DNA from: Eubacteriaceae bacterium
GTDB lineage: Bacteria; Bacillota; Clostridia; Eubacteriales; Alkalibacteraceae
DNA: 56,222 nt
Direction: 5' to 3'
NCBI GenBank assembly: GCA_013335935.1
Contig: JAAXUP010000007.1
Coordinates: 1 to 56,222, forward strand
Shown here: positions 7,061 to 15,407 of the stretch, piece after piece
Position numbering within the stretch: position 1 is the stretch's first letter
How the letters are laid out: every line of letters starts with the position of its first letter
Translations under genes and position numbers: made by a program
The notes under the pieces: generated by a model
What the model was told of the DNA's origin: nothing
What the model saw: only the letters and a program-made list of their open reading frames with translations
Databases searched by the model: none

Positions 7061-8434
7061 ATGAAAAAATTTATCAATGATGATCTGATTTATTCTTTGC
7101 TGGAAGAATCGAAAAACACCACTAAGGAGACGATCCTTAGCATACTGGAGAAATCAAGAAACCTGCAGGTACTGGATCTGAAGGAAGTTGCCATGCTATT
7201 GCAGTGCGAGGATCCTGAGCTTCTGGAAAAAATGTACGAGACTGCAAACTACATTAAAGAGACGATCTATGGCAACAGAGTCGTTATGTTCGCTCCCCTC
7301 TATATCTCCAACTACTGCATAAACAAATGCAGCTACTGCGGCTTTAAATGTTCCAATGATTTTGAAAGAAAGCGTCTTACTGATGAGGAAATTGAAAAAG
7401 AAGTCCGGATCATCGAGAATATGGGACATAAAAGGATTGCCCTGGAAGCCGGCGAAGACGATGAAAACTGCCCAATAGATTATGTGCTCCATGCCATGGA
7501 CGTGATTTACAAAACCAAACTGGACAACGGAAGCATTCGTAGAATTAATGTTAATATCGCTGCTACCACAGTTGAAAACTACAAAAAACTTAAAGATGCC
7601 GGTATCGGAACCTACATTCTCTTCCAGGAATCTTACCATGAAGATACCTATAAGAACTATCATCTGTCAGGACCAAAGGCAGATTACCTTTACCACCTCA
7701 CAGCCATGGACAGAGCCATGGAAGGTGGAATCGACGATGTGGGCATAGCTGCTCTTCTTGGACTTTATGACTACAAATTCGAGGTAATGGGGATCATGAT
7801 GCACCGAGATCACCTGGAAGAAAAATATGGTGTTGGTCCCCATACCATATCGGTTCCAAGGATCAGAAAAGCAAGAGATGTGGCTACAGAAGCTTTCCCC
7901 CATGCGGTTTCTGACGATGATTTCAAAAAACTGGTTGCTATCATACGATGTGCTGTTCCCTACACCGGAATAATCCTTTCAACAAGGGAGCATGCTAAAA
8001 TGAGGGATGAACTTATCAATATGGGCGTATCTCAGTTAAGTTCAGGTTCTAAGACCGATGTGGGCGGCTATAGCGACAGTGAAAAAATGGATCAGTTCGA
8101 AAAAGCAGATGAAAGGTCTTCCGCTCAAGTCATCAATACGCTCCTGGAAAAGGGCTACCTGCCTAGCTATTGCACGGCCTGCTATCGTGCGGGAAGAACT
8201 GGCGATCGATTCATGGAAGTTGCCAAGAGCGGAAACATCCACAACTTGTGTCAGCCTAATGCTCTGCTGACACTAAAGGAATATCTCATGGACTACGCAG
8301 ATGCCGAATTAAAAGCTCTGGGTGAATCCGTGATCGAAAAGAATATCCGTATGATCCCAAGTGAAAAAATGCGTGAAACGACTGTAAACAGGCTTAAAAA
8401 AATCGAAGAAGGCGAAAGAGATATGTTCTTCTAA
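7061..8434 (+). CDS. hydG: [FeFe]-hydrogenase H-cluster radical SAM maturase HydG
   Basis: Radical SAM tyrosine lyase that cleaves tyrosine to p-cresol and dehydroglycine and gives the CO and CN ligands of the H-cluster. The 457-residue protein has the radical SAM motif Cys86-x3-Cys90-x2-Cys93 in a TIM barrel. Its C-terminal auxiliary cluster motif Cys371-x2-Cys374-x22-Cys397 distinguishes HydG from ThiH. AGGAGG lies just before the ATG. It follows the TM1266-type gene by 9 bp and precedes hydE by 12 bp. Confidence 0.96.
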   Translation: MKKFINDDLIYSLLEESKNTTKETILSILEKSRNLQVLDLKEVAMLLQCEDPELLEKMYETANYIKETIYGNRVVMFAPLYISNYCINKCSYCGFKCSNDFERKRLTDEEIEKEVRIIENMGHKRIALEAGEDDENCPIDYVLHAMDVIYKTKLDNGSIRRINVNIAATTVENYKKLKDAGIGTYILFQESYHEDTYKNYHLSGPKADYLYHLTAMDRAMEGGIDDVGIAALLGLYDYKFEVMGIMMHRDHLEEKYGVGPHTISVPRIRKARDVATEAFPHAVSDDDFKKLVAIIRCAVPYTGIILSTREHAKMRDELINMGVSQLSSGSKTDVGGYSDSEKMDQFEKADERSSAQVINTLLEKGYLPSYCTACYRAGRTGDRFMEVAKSGNIHNLCQPNALLTLKEYLMDYADAELKALGESVIEKNIRMIPSEKMRETTVNRLKKIEEGERDMFF

Positions 8435-8446
8435 AAGAGGTGTTTT

Positions 8447-9496
8447 ATGGCAATCAAATATTCCGTGCCAGCTATTATCGAGAAATTATTTCGGACGTCA
8501 GAGGCTTCAAAAGAAGAGCTGATCACACTCCTTGGTGTTCTTATTAAGGAAGATGAAGCGTTCCTTTTAGAGAAGGCTTTTGAAAAAAGAAACGAAATTT
8601 ATGGCAATTCCGTCTATGTAAGAGGGCTGATTGAATTTTCTAACTACTGTACCGCAACCTGCAATTACTGTGGGTTGCGGTCGGACAATACTATCGAAAG
8701 ATATCGACTTTCGGAAGATCAAATCATCACCCAATGTAAAATAGGCTACGACTTCGGTTATCGAACATTTGTTCTGCAGAGTGGTGAAGATCCCTGGTAT
8801 ACCAAAGACAGACTTGTAGCAATCGTTGCAGGGATCAAAAAGTGCTGTACTGATGCTGCAGTCACTTTGTCCATCGGTGAAAGAACGGAAGAAGAATACC
8901 AGGCATTTTTCGATGCCGGTGCTGACCGGTTCCTTCTGAGGCAGGAAGCCTACAATAAAAAGTTATACGATAATATGCATCCAGGAATGGATCATGAAAA
9001 CAGGATAAGCTGTCTGAGAACGCTCAAAAAAATCGGGTACCAGACAGGTGCAGGCTTTATGGTGGGCATAAAGAATCAGACTCTGGAAAACATTGCAGAG
9101 GATTTGATTTTCATGAAAGAACTCCAGCCTGACATGATTGGAATCGGTCCATTCATGCCATCCCAGAATACCCCTTACGAGAAGGAAAGTCCCGGAGATG
9201 CGGAACTGACACTAAGAGTCCTTGCTATAACGAGGCTCCTTGTCCCCCATGCGCTAATGCCCATGACCACCGCTCTCGTCTCCCTTTGTCCCGAGATCAG
9301 GGAAAGAGCCCTTAAAGCCGGGTCCAACGTAATTATGCCCAACCTGACCCCTGATAACGGCGGTTACAAATATAAGCTCTATGACAACAAAAGCGTTACC
9401 GAGGGCTTGGATCAGGAAAAAATGGCAGCCCTGAGCAAAAAAATCAAAGAAGTAGGATTCGATCTCCAGATGGTCCGGGGAGATGTCATAAAATAA
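8447..9496 (+). CDS. hydE: [FeFe]-hydrogenase H-cluster radical SAM maturase HydE
   Basis: Radical SAM enzyme of 349 residues in the BioB-like family that acts on an Fe(CO)2CN-cysteine synthon made by HydG. The cluster motif is Cys68-x3-Cys72-x2-Cys75 (NYCTATCNYCGLR), followed by a full TIM barrel. It lacks the HydG-type C-terminal CxxC-x22-C. An AAAGAGG site precedes the ATG. It is the last gene of the operon; a 15-bp perfect stem lies 6 bp past its stop. No hydrogenase structural gene is in this window, so the maturation genes stand apart from their target. Confidence 0.95.
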   Translation: MAIKYSVPAIIEKLFRTSEASKEELITLLGVLIKEDEAFLLEKAFEKRNEIYGNSVYVRGLIEFSNYCTATCNYCGLRSDNTIERYRLSEDQIITQCKIGYDFGYRTFVLQSGEDPWYTKDRLVAIVAGIKKCCTDAAVTLSIGERTEEEYQAFFDAGADRFLLRQEAYNKKLYDNMHPGMDHENRISCLRTLKKIGYQTGAGFMVGIKNQTLENIAEDLIFMKELQPDMIGIGPFMPSQNTPYEKESPGDAELTLRVLAITRLLVPHALMPMTTALVSLCPEIRERALKAGSNVIMPNLTPDNGGYKYKLYDNKSVTEGLDQEKMAALSKKIKEVGFDLQMVRGDVIK

Positions 9497-9502
9497 TATG
9501 TT

Positions 9503-9540
9503 GCAAAAGAGGAAATCCATTTTGAGATTTCCTCTTTTGC
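9503..9540 (+). terminator. Terminator after hydE
   Basis: A 15-bp perfect stem (9503-9517 with 9526-9540) with an 8-nt loop and an internal TTTT on the right arm. It probably also limits minus-strand transcription of the convergent gene at 9572. Confidence 0.8.
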
Positions 9541-9571
9541 TTATTGTACTGCTATTCCTTCCAACAAATGA

Positions 9572-10276
9572 TCATATTGTCCATTGATCATGAACGACAC
9601 AAACAAGGTACCATTTCCCATCGACGTTTTCAAAAATCAGCCTTATGCTTTTCCAATCCATTCCTTCGTATTTGGGATCGAAGCCCGGGAAATTGTACTC
9701 GATGTATTCCCCATCAGGGTAGACTTCCTTAATATTGTCCAGGCTGTTTCCAAGTCCCACCCTGTAGGTTCTTCCTATTCTGACAGCATTGATGAAATCT
9801 TGATCGTAAATAAATTTTCCGTAATACTCCGAAAAGGTCAGGTTGATGTCGTCTCCTTTTCCATCGTAAACACCCCAGAGATATTTCTGGGTGCTTGTCA
9901 TAGCCTGTTTGATCTGATCCGGGGTGAGGACGATGCTGGCATTCATATCAACATATGCATATGGTGAGAATCTTACCCCTTTATCCGGATGGACATATTT
10001 TGAAAGTTGATTCATGTCCTTGTCCTTTATTGCCTTGAGAACCTGATTTGAATAGACCAAAAGCTCCGAAGTCTTCTGCTGGTTCATGTAGTTTTGAATT
10101 TCGGTTTTTAAATTTTTGTTTTCTTCGGTGAGAAGATTGATGCTGACATCCTTCTGATCCAGTTTCACCTGAATATCTTTGTACAAAGACTGCTGCCAGG
10201 AATAAACACCTGCCCCGGATAAAGCAGCCGCAAGAATAATAAGAGCAACGACAATCATTGTTTTATTGGACTTCAT
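9572..10276 (-). CDS. Membrane-anchored extracytoplasmic protein, unknown
   Basis: A 234-residue protein with one N-terminal membrane segment (about residues 8-25, no lipobox cysteine). A coiled-coil stretch follows (about 30-65, rich in K, D, E, L and N), then a folded C-terminal domain ending GKWYLVCVVHDQWTI, a pattern seen in extracytoplasmic domains of Gram-positive surface proteins. The start at 10276 has GGCGGTG 5-9 nt upstream; the frame opens 9 codons earlier. It stands alone between hydE and the PBP operon. I do not recognise a named family. Confidence 0.7.
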   Translation of the reverse strand: MKSNKTMIVVALIILAAALSGAGVYSWQQSLYKDIQVKLDQKDVSINLLTEENKNLKTEIQNYMNQQKTSELLVYSNQVLKAIKDKDMNQLSKYVHPDKGVRFSPYAYVDMNASIVLTPDQIKQAMTSTQKYLWGVYDGKGDDINLTFSEYYGKFIYDQDFINAVRIGRTYRVGLGNSLDNIKEVYPDGEYIEYNFPGFDPKYEGMDWKSIRLIFENVDGKWYLVCVVHDQWTI

Positions 10277-10337
10277 GATCACACCGCCTTTCATTTCACT
10301 CAACTACTACTACATATCTACCCATTTACAATAACAT

Positions 10338-10380
10338 GAAAAAGTTCAGTATAAGAATAAATTTATTCTTATACTGAACT
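10338..10380 (-). terminator. Terminator after the PBP operon
   Basis: 10343-10380 is a 38-nt perfect palindrome, followed on the minus strand by TTTTTC. It lies 37 bp past the PBP stop codon and reads as an intrinsic terminator. Confidence 0.8.
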
Positions 10381-10388
10381 CACACTAA

Positions 10389-10423
10389 CTATTCTCTATT
10401 CTCTATTAGTTATTCTCTATTTC
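10389..10423. repeat. Heptanucleotide array CTATTCT
   Basis: Five consecutive 7-mers: CTATTCT, CTATTCT, CTATTAG, TTATTCT, CTATTTC. The array starts in the gap and runs over the stop codon of the PBP gene (10417-10419). Confidence 0.75.
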
Positions 10424-11829
10424 AAGTATGCTTCCATGATTTCCTTCGCAATTGGTGCAGCGGTTTTCCCACCTGTGGAACCACTGTATTCCAGAATGAC
10501 AGCGATGGCGATCTGAGGATCCTCTGCCGGTGCAAACCCTACAAACCAGGCATGCTCCTTATCCCCTTGGCTGGAAGTCAATTCATTTTCTGCTGTTCCA
10601 GTTTTACCCGCGACATTGATTCCGCTTATGCGTGCCCTCGTGCCTGTGCCTTCTTCAACAACTTTAATCATCATACCTGTTACCTGATCGGCTGTAGATT
10701 TATCTGTCACTGTCAAAAAGACAGACGGCTTTTTACTGTAAATAACTTTCCCCTTTGAAGTGGAAATGCCTTTCACCAGATAGGGCTCCATCATTGTTCC
10801 ATCATTTGCCAAAGAAGCGGTTATCATGGCCATATGCAGGGGTGTGACCTGCAGGCTGCCCTGACCTATTCCTACTGCCGCCATATCTGTTTTTTTCATG
10901 CTGGTGTAGGGAAATGAACTTTTTTTAACAGAAAGGTCAAAAGGCAGCTTTTTGTTAAATCCGAATTGCAGCGCAACCTCTTTCAAATTTTCAAAACCCA
11001 GATCAACTCCGGTTTGTGCAAATACCGCGTTGCTGGATACAGCCAGAGCTTTTGAAAAATCTATTTTCCCATAGGCCTTTTCACCAAAATTACTGATGAA
11101 TTTGCCATCAATGACAACGGAACCCTGGTCATCATAACCTTCTTTTACCAAACCATTTTCATACGCTGCAACACTTGTGACGATTTTATATGTGGAACCT
11201 GGCACATAAATCCCCTGAATGGCTCGTGGCAGGAAGGGAGAATCCTGAGATTCAACGAGCTTCGACCAATTTTCTTCAAGGTTTGAAGAATTTGGATCAT
11301 AATCCGGCTTGCTTACCATGGCAAGGATTTCTCCAGTCTTTGGATCAATAGCCACAACCGCTCCCTTTCTGTCTCCCAAAAGTTCACTTGCCTTTTTCTG
11401 AAGATCGTGATCGATGGTAAGGAGTAGATTATTGCCTTTTTTATCATCTCCTGACAATTGATCTTTAATATCCAGGATACTGCTTAGAGCATTTTTCCCA
11501 ATGAGTTCCTGATTATACACGGATTCCAGAAGCGAATTTCCATAAATCACCGAATTATACCCAATAACCTGACTGTACAGATTTTCAAAAGGATATACCC
11601 TCTTCTGATTTTGAATTTCTCCCTCGCTGGCAGCAAGGATCTCGCCATCCCTGTCGTATATGCTTCCTCGAAGGGTCTCTCTTGCATATTCCGTCTGACG
11701 TTTGTTGAAATTGTTCGTGATGATATCTTCCTTCATAAATAATTCAAAATAAGACAGATAGCCAATTATGGAAAGGAACAACACACTCATGACAACGAGT
11801 ATATGGATAACCCTTTTATTTTGGTTCAT
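10417..11829 (-). CDS. Penicillin-binding protein transpeptidase (class B)
   Basis: Cell-wall cross-linking D,D-transpeptidase of 470 residues, anchored by one N-terminal membrane helix (about residues 8-28). The penicillin-binding domain shows SxxK as Ser212-Thr-Tyr-Lys215, SSN in SSNAVFAQ, and KTGT near residue 413. The N-terminal dimerization/linker region is shorter than in FtsI or PBP2, as in the PbpA-type proteins of Clostridia and Actinobacteria. Its start overlaps the FtsW/RodA-like gene by 4 bp, and an FHA gene lies upstream. This fixed trio suggests a septal or sporulation-associated peptidoglycan synthase pair. Confidence 0.93.
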   Translation of the reverse strand: MNQNKRVIHILVVMSVLFLSIIGYLSYFELFMKEDIITNNFNKRQTEYARETLRGSIYDRDGEILAASEGEIQNQKRVYPFENLYSQVIGYNSVIYGNSLLESVYNQELIGKNALSSILDIKDQLSGDDKKGNNLLLTIDHDLQKKASELLGDRKGAVVAIDPKTGEILAMVSKPDYDPNSSNLEENWSKLVESQDSPFLPRAIQGIYVPGSTYKIVTSVAAYENGLVKEGYDDQGSVVIDGKFISNFGEKAYGKIDFSKALAVSSNAVFAQTGVDLGFENLKEVALQFGFNKKLPFDLSVKKSSFPYTSMKKTDMAAVGIGQGSLQVTPLHMAMITASLANDGTMMEPYLVKGISTSKGKVIYSKKPSVFLTVTDKSTADQVTGMMIKVVEEGTGTRARISGINVAGKTGTAENELTSSQGDKEHAWFVGFAPAEDPQIAIAVILEYSGSTGGKTAAPIAKEIMEAYLK

Positions 11830-13097
11830 ATTTCTCCTTCTTCTTCTTCAAAATTGTTCTTTGAAATTGCCTGCAGGATCCCTAAGGCGACAAAACTTGT
11901 TGTAAGTGAGCTGCCGCCATAGCTAATGAAGGGTAGTGTGATCCCTGTTAGTGGGATCAGCTTGATTACTCCGCCAATAATGATAAATGTTTGAAAACCG
12001 AACATAATTGTGATCCCCAGGGCAACAGCTTTATGAAAAGTATCGTCTACTTTCATAGCAATTTTCATGCCTCTGTAAACAAGGATAAAATAGAGAAGCA
12101 CTACCGCCGCTCCGCCAAAAATTCCAAGTTCTTCACAAATTGCTGAAAAAATAAAATCCGTTTGAGCTTCAGGAATATATTGAGGACTCCCGAGGCCAAT
12201 ACCCGTGCCAAAAAAACCTCCAGAGCCAATGGCAAACAGAGATTGGGTGATCTGGTAGCCCTTTCCGGATATGTCCCTCCAGGGATCCAGCCAGGTTGAT
12301 ATCCTGACCTGAATGTGATAAACGTACTTCGCTCCCAGTAAACCTCCAACGATGGCTATCCCCGCATTAATAAGCAGTAATCGGAGGTCGCTTTCAAATA
12401 TATATAATAATGTAAAATACACAAGAAAAAACAGCAGCGCTCCTCCCCATTCCCTTTGAATGACCAGGAAACCCATATGAGTGTACGCAATGAGCGTCAT
12501 AACTGTCGTGTCTTTGATTTTAATTTTCTTCCCTTTGATCTGGAGATTAGGTATTTTTATGCTTCCGCGGTTTTTAAAAAAGCTTGCTATAAAAAAGATG
12601 AAAATAACCTTGATCATCTCCGAGGGCTGTAAAGTGATTCCGCCAATATTCACCCAGTTTGTCGCTCCGGAGATTTTTTTCCCAAAAGCCAGGGTGATGA
12701 TAAACAGCGTAAGGGACAGAATCAGATAAAAAATTGTCAGCCTATCCCAGAATCTGATTTTTTGGTAGACAATATAACTGATGAAAAATAGAACGATGCC
12801 TCCCATGAACCATTGTATTTGCTTTATTCCAAGCTGAACCTCCAGTCGGAATATCATCATGATCCCAATGCTTGCCAGCATGGAGACGATTAGAAAAAGA
12901 TACTCATCTCCCCAGGTTCTCCATTTGATGATGGTAAATGAAAGATAAATCAAAGCCATGACAATCAGACCTGACAGCAGAATTTTTTGATCATATCTTT
13001 CTTCGAATAAAAAAAGCAATGTAAATGCCAGCAGATTAAAAAGCAGTATCATCCTCACCGGACGATAGTTCGAAAATATACTATCCATAGCTCTCAT
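11826..13097 (-). CDS. FtsW/RodA/SpoVE-family peptidoglycan polymerase
   Basis: Multi-spanning SEDS glycosyltransferase of about 423 residues that polymerises lipid II together with a class B PBP. It has about ten membrane segments and SEDS hallmarks: GATNWVNIGGITLQPSEMIK, FIFSAICEELG and LPFISYGGSSLTTSF. It is coupled to its cognate PBP by a 4-bp overlap. The start is ambiguous: the ATG at 13097 overlaps the FHA stop (TGATG), with a GTG at 13100 and an ATG at 13088 as alternatives. Confidence 0.93.
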   Translation of the reverse strand: MRAMDSIFSNYRPVRMILLFNLLAFTLLFLFEERYDQKILLSGLIVMALIYLSFTIIKWRTWGDEYLFLIVSMLASIGIMMIFRLEVQLGIKQIQWFMGGIVLFFISYIVYQKIRFWDRLTIFYLILSLTLFIITLAFGKKISGATNWVNIGGITLQPSEMIKVIFIFFIASFFKNRGSIKIPNLQIKGKKIKIKDTTVMTLIAYTHMGFLVIQREWGGALLFFLVYFTLLYIFESDLRLLLINAGIAIVGGLLGAKYVYHIQVRISTWLDPWRDISGKGYQITQSLFAIGSGGFFGTGIGLGSPQYIPEAQTDFIFSAICEELGIFGGAAVVLLYFILVYRGMKIAMKVDDTFHKAVALGITIMFGFQTFIIIGGVIKLIPLTGITLPFISYGGSSLTTSFVALGILQAISKNNFEEEEGEI

Positions 13098-13543
13098 CAC
13101 TCCATGCTTTCAACATATAAAAAATTCAGCTGACCCAAATGTATGGCATCACCGTTTGTTAGTTCATGGCGTTTTTTTGAAATTTTCTCATCATTCACAA
13201 AAGTTCCATTCTTGCTGCCCATATCAAAGATATAACATATTCCATGATCAATAGCGATGCCTGCATGCTCCCCTGAAAGGAATGGATCCTGTATGAATAT
13301 CTCGTTCTTGGGTGTTCTTCCAATGGTTTTGTCACCGTCTAAGACATAACTTTCATCCACCTTGAATTTTAACTTTTCCCGTTGATTGATCAGCTTAAGA
13401 TACGGGTATTTTCCGCTGATCTTCTTACCGGTATAGCTGGTTGTGGATATATCCAGATAGATCAGTCGAATTATCCCATAAATGAAATAATAGATGATCA
13501 CGATAAATATATATTTTAGTATCGTAGAAATTAATTCAAACAT
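13097..13543 (-). CDS. FHA-domain protein with membrane anchor
   Basis: A 148-residue protein with one N-terminal transmembrane helix (about residues 5-27) and a C-terminal forkhead-associated phosphothreonine-binding domain. Residues about 70-145 contain IGRTPKNEIFIQDPFLSGEHA and GSKNGTFVNDEKI. The GR, SGEH and NGT motifs needed for phosphopeptide binding are intact. It is the first gene of the FHA-FtsW-PBP operon, implying that a Ser/Thr kinase may control this synthase; no kinase is in the window. Confidence 0.9.
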   Translation of the reverse strand: MFELISTILKYIFIVIIYYFIYGIIRLIYLDISTTSYTGKKISGKYPYLKLINQREKLKFKVDESYVLDGDKTIGRTPKNEIFIQDPFLSGEHAGIAIDHGICYIFDMGSKNGTFVNDEKISKKRHELTNGDAIHLGQLNFLYVESME

Positions 13544-13727
13544 AAGATCTCCTCAATTCAATAGTAATGGTCTTTCATTCAAACTTACTTATTTATTATA
13601 ATGTTTTAATCAGCTTCAAGCAAATAAAGGTTTTGTAAACAAACCGGTCATTTCTGGATACGTTTTTACTAATCCGCTTATTTATGGTAAGATATAATCA
13701 ATAATATTATTAATCGAGGAGTAATTT

Positions 13728-14822
13728 ATGACTAATTTTGTACTGGACAAAAAAAAATTGAAGAAATTTGGTTTTAATTTACTTAGCATAAGTATTGGAT
13801 TTTTTATTTTTTTTAGTACCTTTGCCTATACCGCGCCATTTATTATTGCTCTGATCTTGTCCTTTGCCATTGAGCCGTTGATCAGATTTATCGTTAATAA
13901 AACTAAAATTCCCAGGAATATCGCGTCCTTCATGTGTGTGATCATGATCCTCGTGGTATTGATCCTTATGATAATTTTTCTAGCAGCCAAACTGGTTACA
14001 GAAGCCAAGGATTTATTTGAAATTCTTCCATCCTTCTTTAATAATATGGTCACTATGTTTTCCGAGTTTACCAAAAACGGCAATAGTTTTGTGATCGACC
14101 TTCCAGAAGAAGTTGTTTCTTTTCTGAATGATACGATCCAGAATTTGATTTCTTCCGTTGCAACCCTGGCGAATGCCTTGATCGCGCAAATTTTTAGTAC
14201 AGCTGTATCAATTCCATCAGCGATTTTCTTTATTTTTATTACAGTGATTTCAACATATTTTTTATCCAGCGATCGGGAAAAATTTATCAGATTTGTGAAA
14301 AATCAAGTCCCTGAAAATTGGTACTCAAAGATCATTTTCATTAAGAATGATATTCTTCATTCCGTATTGCAGCTCATTAGAGCATATATGATCATCATGT
14401 CCATAACTTTTACGGAAATTTTTATTGGTTTGACCATTATTGGAGTACAATACGCATTCTTTATTGCTGTTATCATCGCAGTATTTGATATTATGCCCGT
14501 TCTGGGAACAGGAGGCATCGTTATCCCCTGGATCGTATATTCTTTTGTAACAGACAATTCAGAACTTGGTTTTTCTTTACTTATCCTGTATGGTATCGTG
14601 GTTCTGGTCAGGCAGCTATTGGAACCTAAAATCGTCGGGCATCAAATTGGAGTTCATCCACTGATTACACTGGCAGCGATCTATGTGGGACTTAAAACGA
14701 TCGGTGCGGCTGGAATCATATTGGGACCAATCACTTTCCTTGTTCTCAGAAGCATTTTCGAAGTGGTCTTTAAAAAGCAATCCTTAAAAACACTACTGTT
14801 TTCAGAAAAACCTACTCCCTAA
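13728..14822 (+). CDS. ytvI: AI-2E/YtvI-family membrane protein
   Basis: A 364-residue polytopic protein of the AI-2E transporter (UPF0118) family, most like the sporulation protein YtvI. About seven to eight membrane segments are visible, with a soluble helical segment after TM3 (about residues 95-135) and the conserved C-terminal block DIMPVLGTGGIVIPW, RQLLEPKIVGHQIGVHPL and GLKTIGAAGIILGPI. A CGAGGAG site precedes the ATG, and a TATAAT lies about 35 bp upstream without a clear -35 box. It stands alone, divergent from the FHA operon. The transported substrate is unknown. Confidence 0.85.
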   Translation: MTNFVLDKKKLKKFGFNLLSISIGFFIFFSTFAYTAPFIIALILSFAIEPLIRFIVNKTKIPRNIASFMCVIMILVVLILMIIFLAAKLVTEAKDLFEILPSFFNNMVTMFSEFTKNGNSFVIDLPEEVVSFLNDTIQNLISSVATLANALIAQIFSTAVSIPSAIFFIFITVISTYFLSSDREKFIRFVKNQVPENWYSKIIFIKNDILHSVLQLIRAYMIIMSITFTEIFIGLTIIGVQYAFFIAVIIAVFDIMPVLGTGGIVIPWIVYSFVTDNSELGFSLLILYGIVVLVRQLLEPKIVGHQIGVHPLITLAAIYVGLKTIGAAGIILGPITFLVLRSIFEVVFKKQSLKTLLFSEKPTP

Positions 14823-14827
14823 AAAAT

Positions 14828-14879
14828 GGCTTAAGGATCGATTTCATCAAACTATCTGATTAATTTCGACCCTTAAGCC
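14828..14879 (-). terminator. Hairpin with T-run, copy 1
   Basis: A GGCTTAAGG/CCTTAAGCC base with further internal pairing, followed on the minus strand by six T. It overlaps the end of the 7-codon ORF at 14873-14896. On the plus strand no T-run follows, so it is not an obvious ytvI terminator. Confidence 0.7.
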
Positions 14880-14896
14880 TTACTTGCACTAGTCAT
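14873..14896 (-). CDS. Micro-ORF MTSASKA (possible leader peptide)
   Basis: ATG plus six codons and TAA, with AAAGGA 7 nt upstream. The stop codon lies inside the left arm of the following terminator hairpin, an arrangement found in translation-coupled attenuators. It parallels the MTDELKA micro-ORF of copy 2 in position and in the ending KA-stop. There is no evidence that it is translated. Confidence 0.35.
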   Translation of the reverse strand: MTSASKA

Positions 14897-15050
14897 CGTG
14901 TGTTCCTTTCTGGTGGCTAATGTTTTTTCAAAGGCTTCCGATTCTATGGTTCCGGTTTTCAAGCCGGTTCGCTTTGAACCATTTTCCTTTGTACTATCTA
15001 TATACCCAAAACATTAAAAATCAAACATATCTTCACTACCTACTAAAAAA

Positions 15051-15098
15051 CTTAAGGATCGATTTCATCAAACTATCTGATTACTTTCAACCCTTAAG
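15051..15098 (-). terminator. Hairpin with T-run, copy 2
   Basis: CTTAAGG/CCTTAAG base with internal pairing, followed on the minus strand by TTTTTTAG. Nearly identical to the hairpin at 14828-14879. Confidence 0.7.
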
Positions 15099-15117
15099 CT
15101 TTTAATTCATCAGTCAT
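15094..15117 (-). CDS. Micro-ORF MTDELKA (possible leader peptide)
   Basis: Seven codons from ATG to TAA with AAAGGA 8 nt upstream. The stop overlaps the left arm of the terminator hairpin, as in copy 1. Translation is unproven. Confidence 0.35.
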   Translation of the reverse strand: MTDELKA

Positions 15118-15407
15118 TCTTTCATTCCTTTCAGATTGGCCAATGTATTTTATCAAAGTACTTTTGATTTTGAATCTGGATCTCTCTTATCACCTTATAA
15201 CTTTTCAGTTCCCTTTAACTTAGATATCAGGCTTTACCCTGATAGTGTTGGAAAGGCTTTTTAAGTTTCCAAGAAATTTCCCTGATACTCTAATCAGTTT
15301 CCTTTGTTATCTATATAATACCCTTAACTCATAAATTTAAACATTTTATGTCACTTTACCCTGATAATTTCAGCAAATTTCTCACATGGTGAAATTTTAA
15401 CCAAAAA

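Larger units (their letters stand above)
14818..15013 (-). repeat. Leader/micro-ORF/terminator unit, copy 1
   Basis: On the minus strand this reads, in order: a -10-like TATAGATA; a structured stretch closed by CAAAGG (14986-14991) pairing with CCTTTG (14929-14934); AAAGGA; a 7-codon ORF; and a terminator hairpin (14828-14879) followed by TTTTTT. Copy 2 at 15041-15345 has the same order. The two hairpins differ at only 2 of 48 positions. Confidence 0.6.
15041..15345 (-). repeat. Leader/micro-ORF/terminator unit, copy 2
   Basis: A longer version of the unit at 14818-15013: on the minus strand a TATATAGATA word, AACAAAGGAAA, about 170 nt able to form several hairpins (for example TATCAGG/CCTGATA around 15222-15244), AAAGGA, a 7-codon ORF and a terminator hairpin with TTTTTT. 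Copy 1 looks like an internally shortened relative. Nothing else was found in the 585-bp gap between ytvI and the corrinoid gene. Confidence 0.6.

Noticed and set aside
14828-15098. Insertion sequence ends flanking a lost transposase
   Set aside because: The two similar hairpins are direct, not inverted, and each is preceded by its own leader and micro-ORF; no target duplication was seen.
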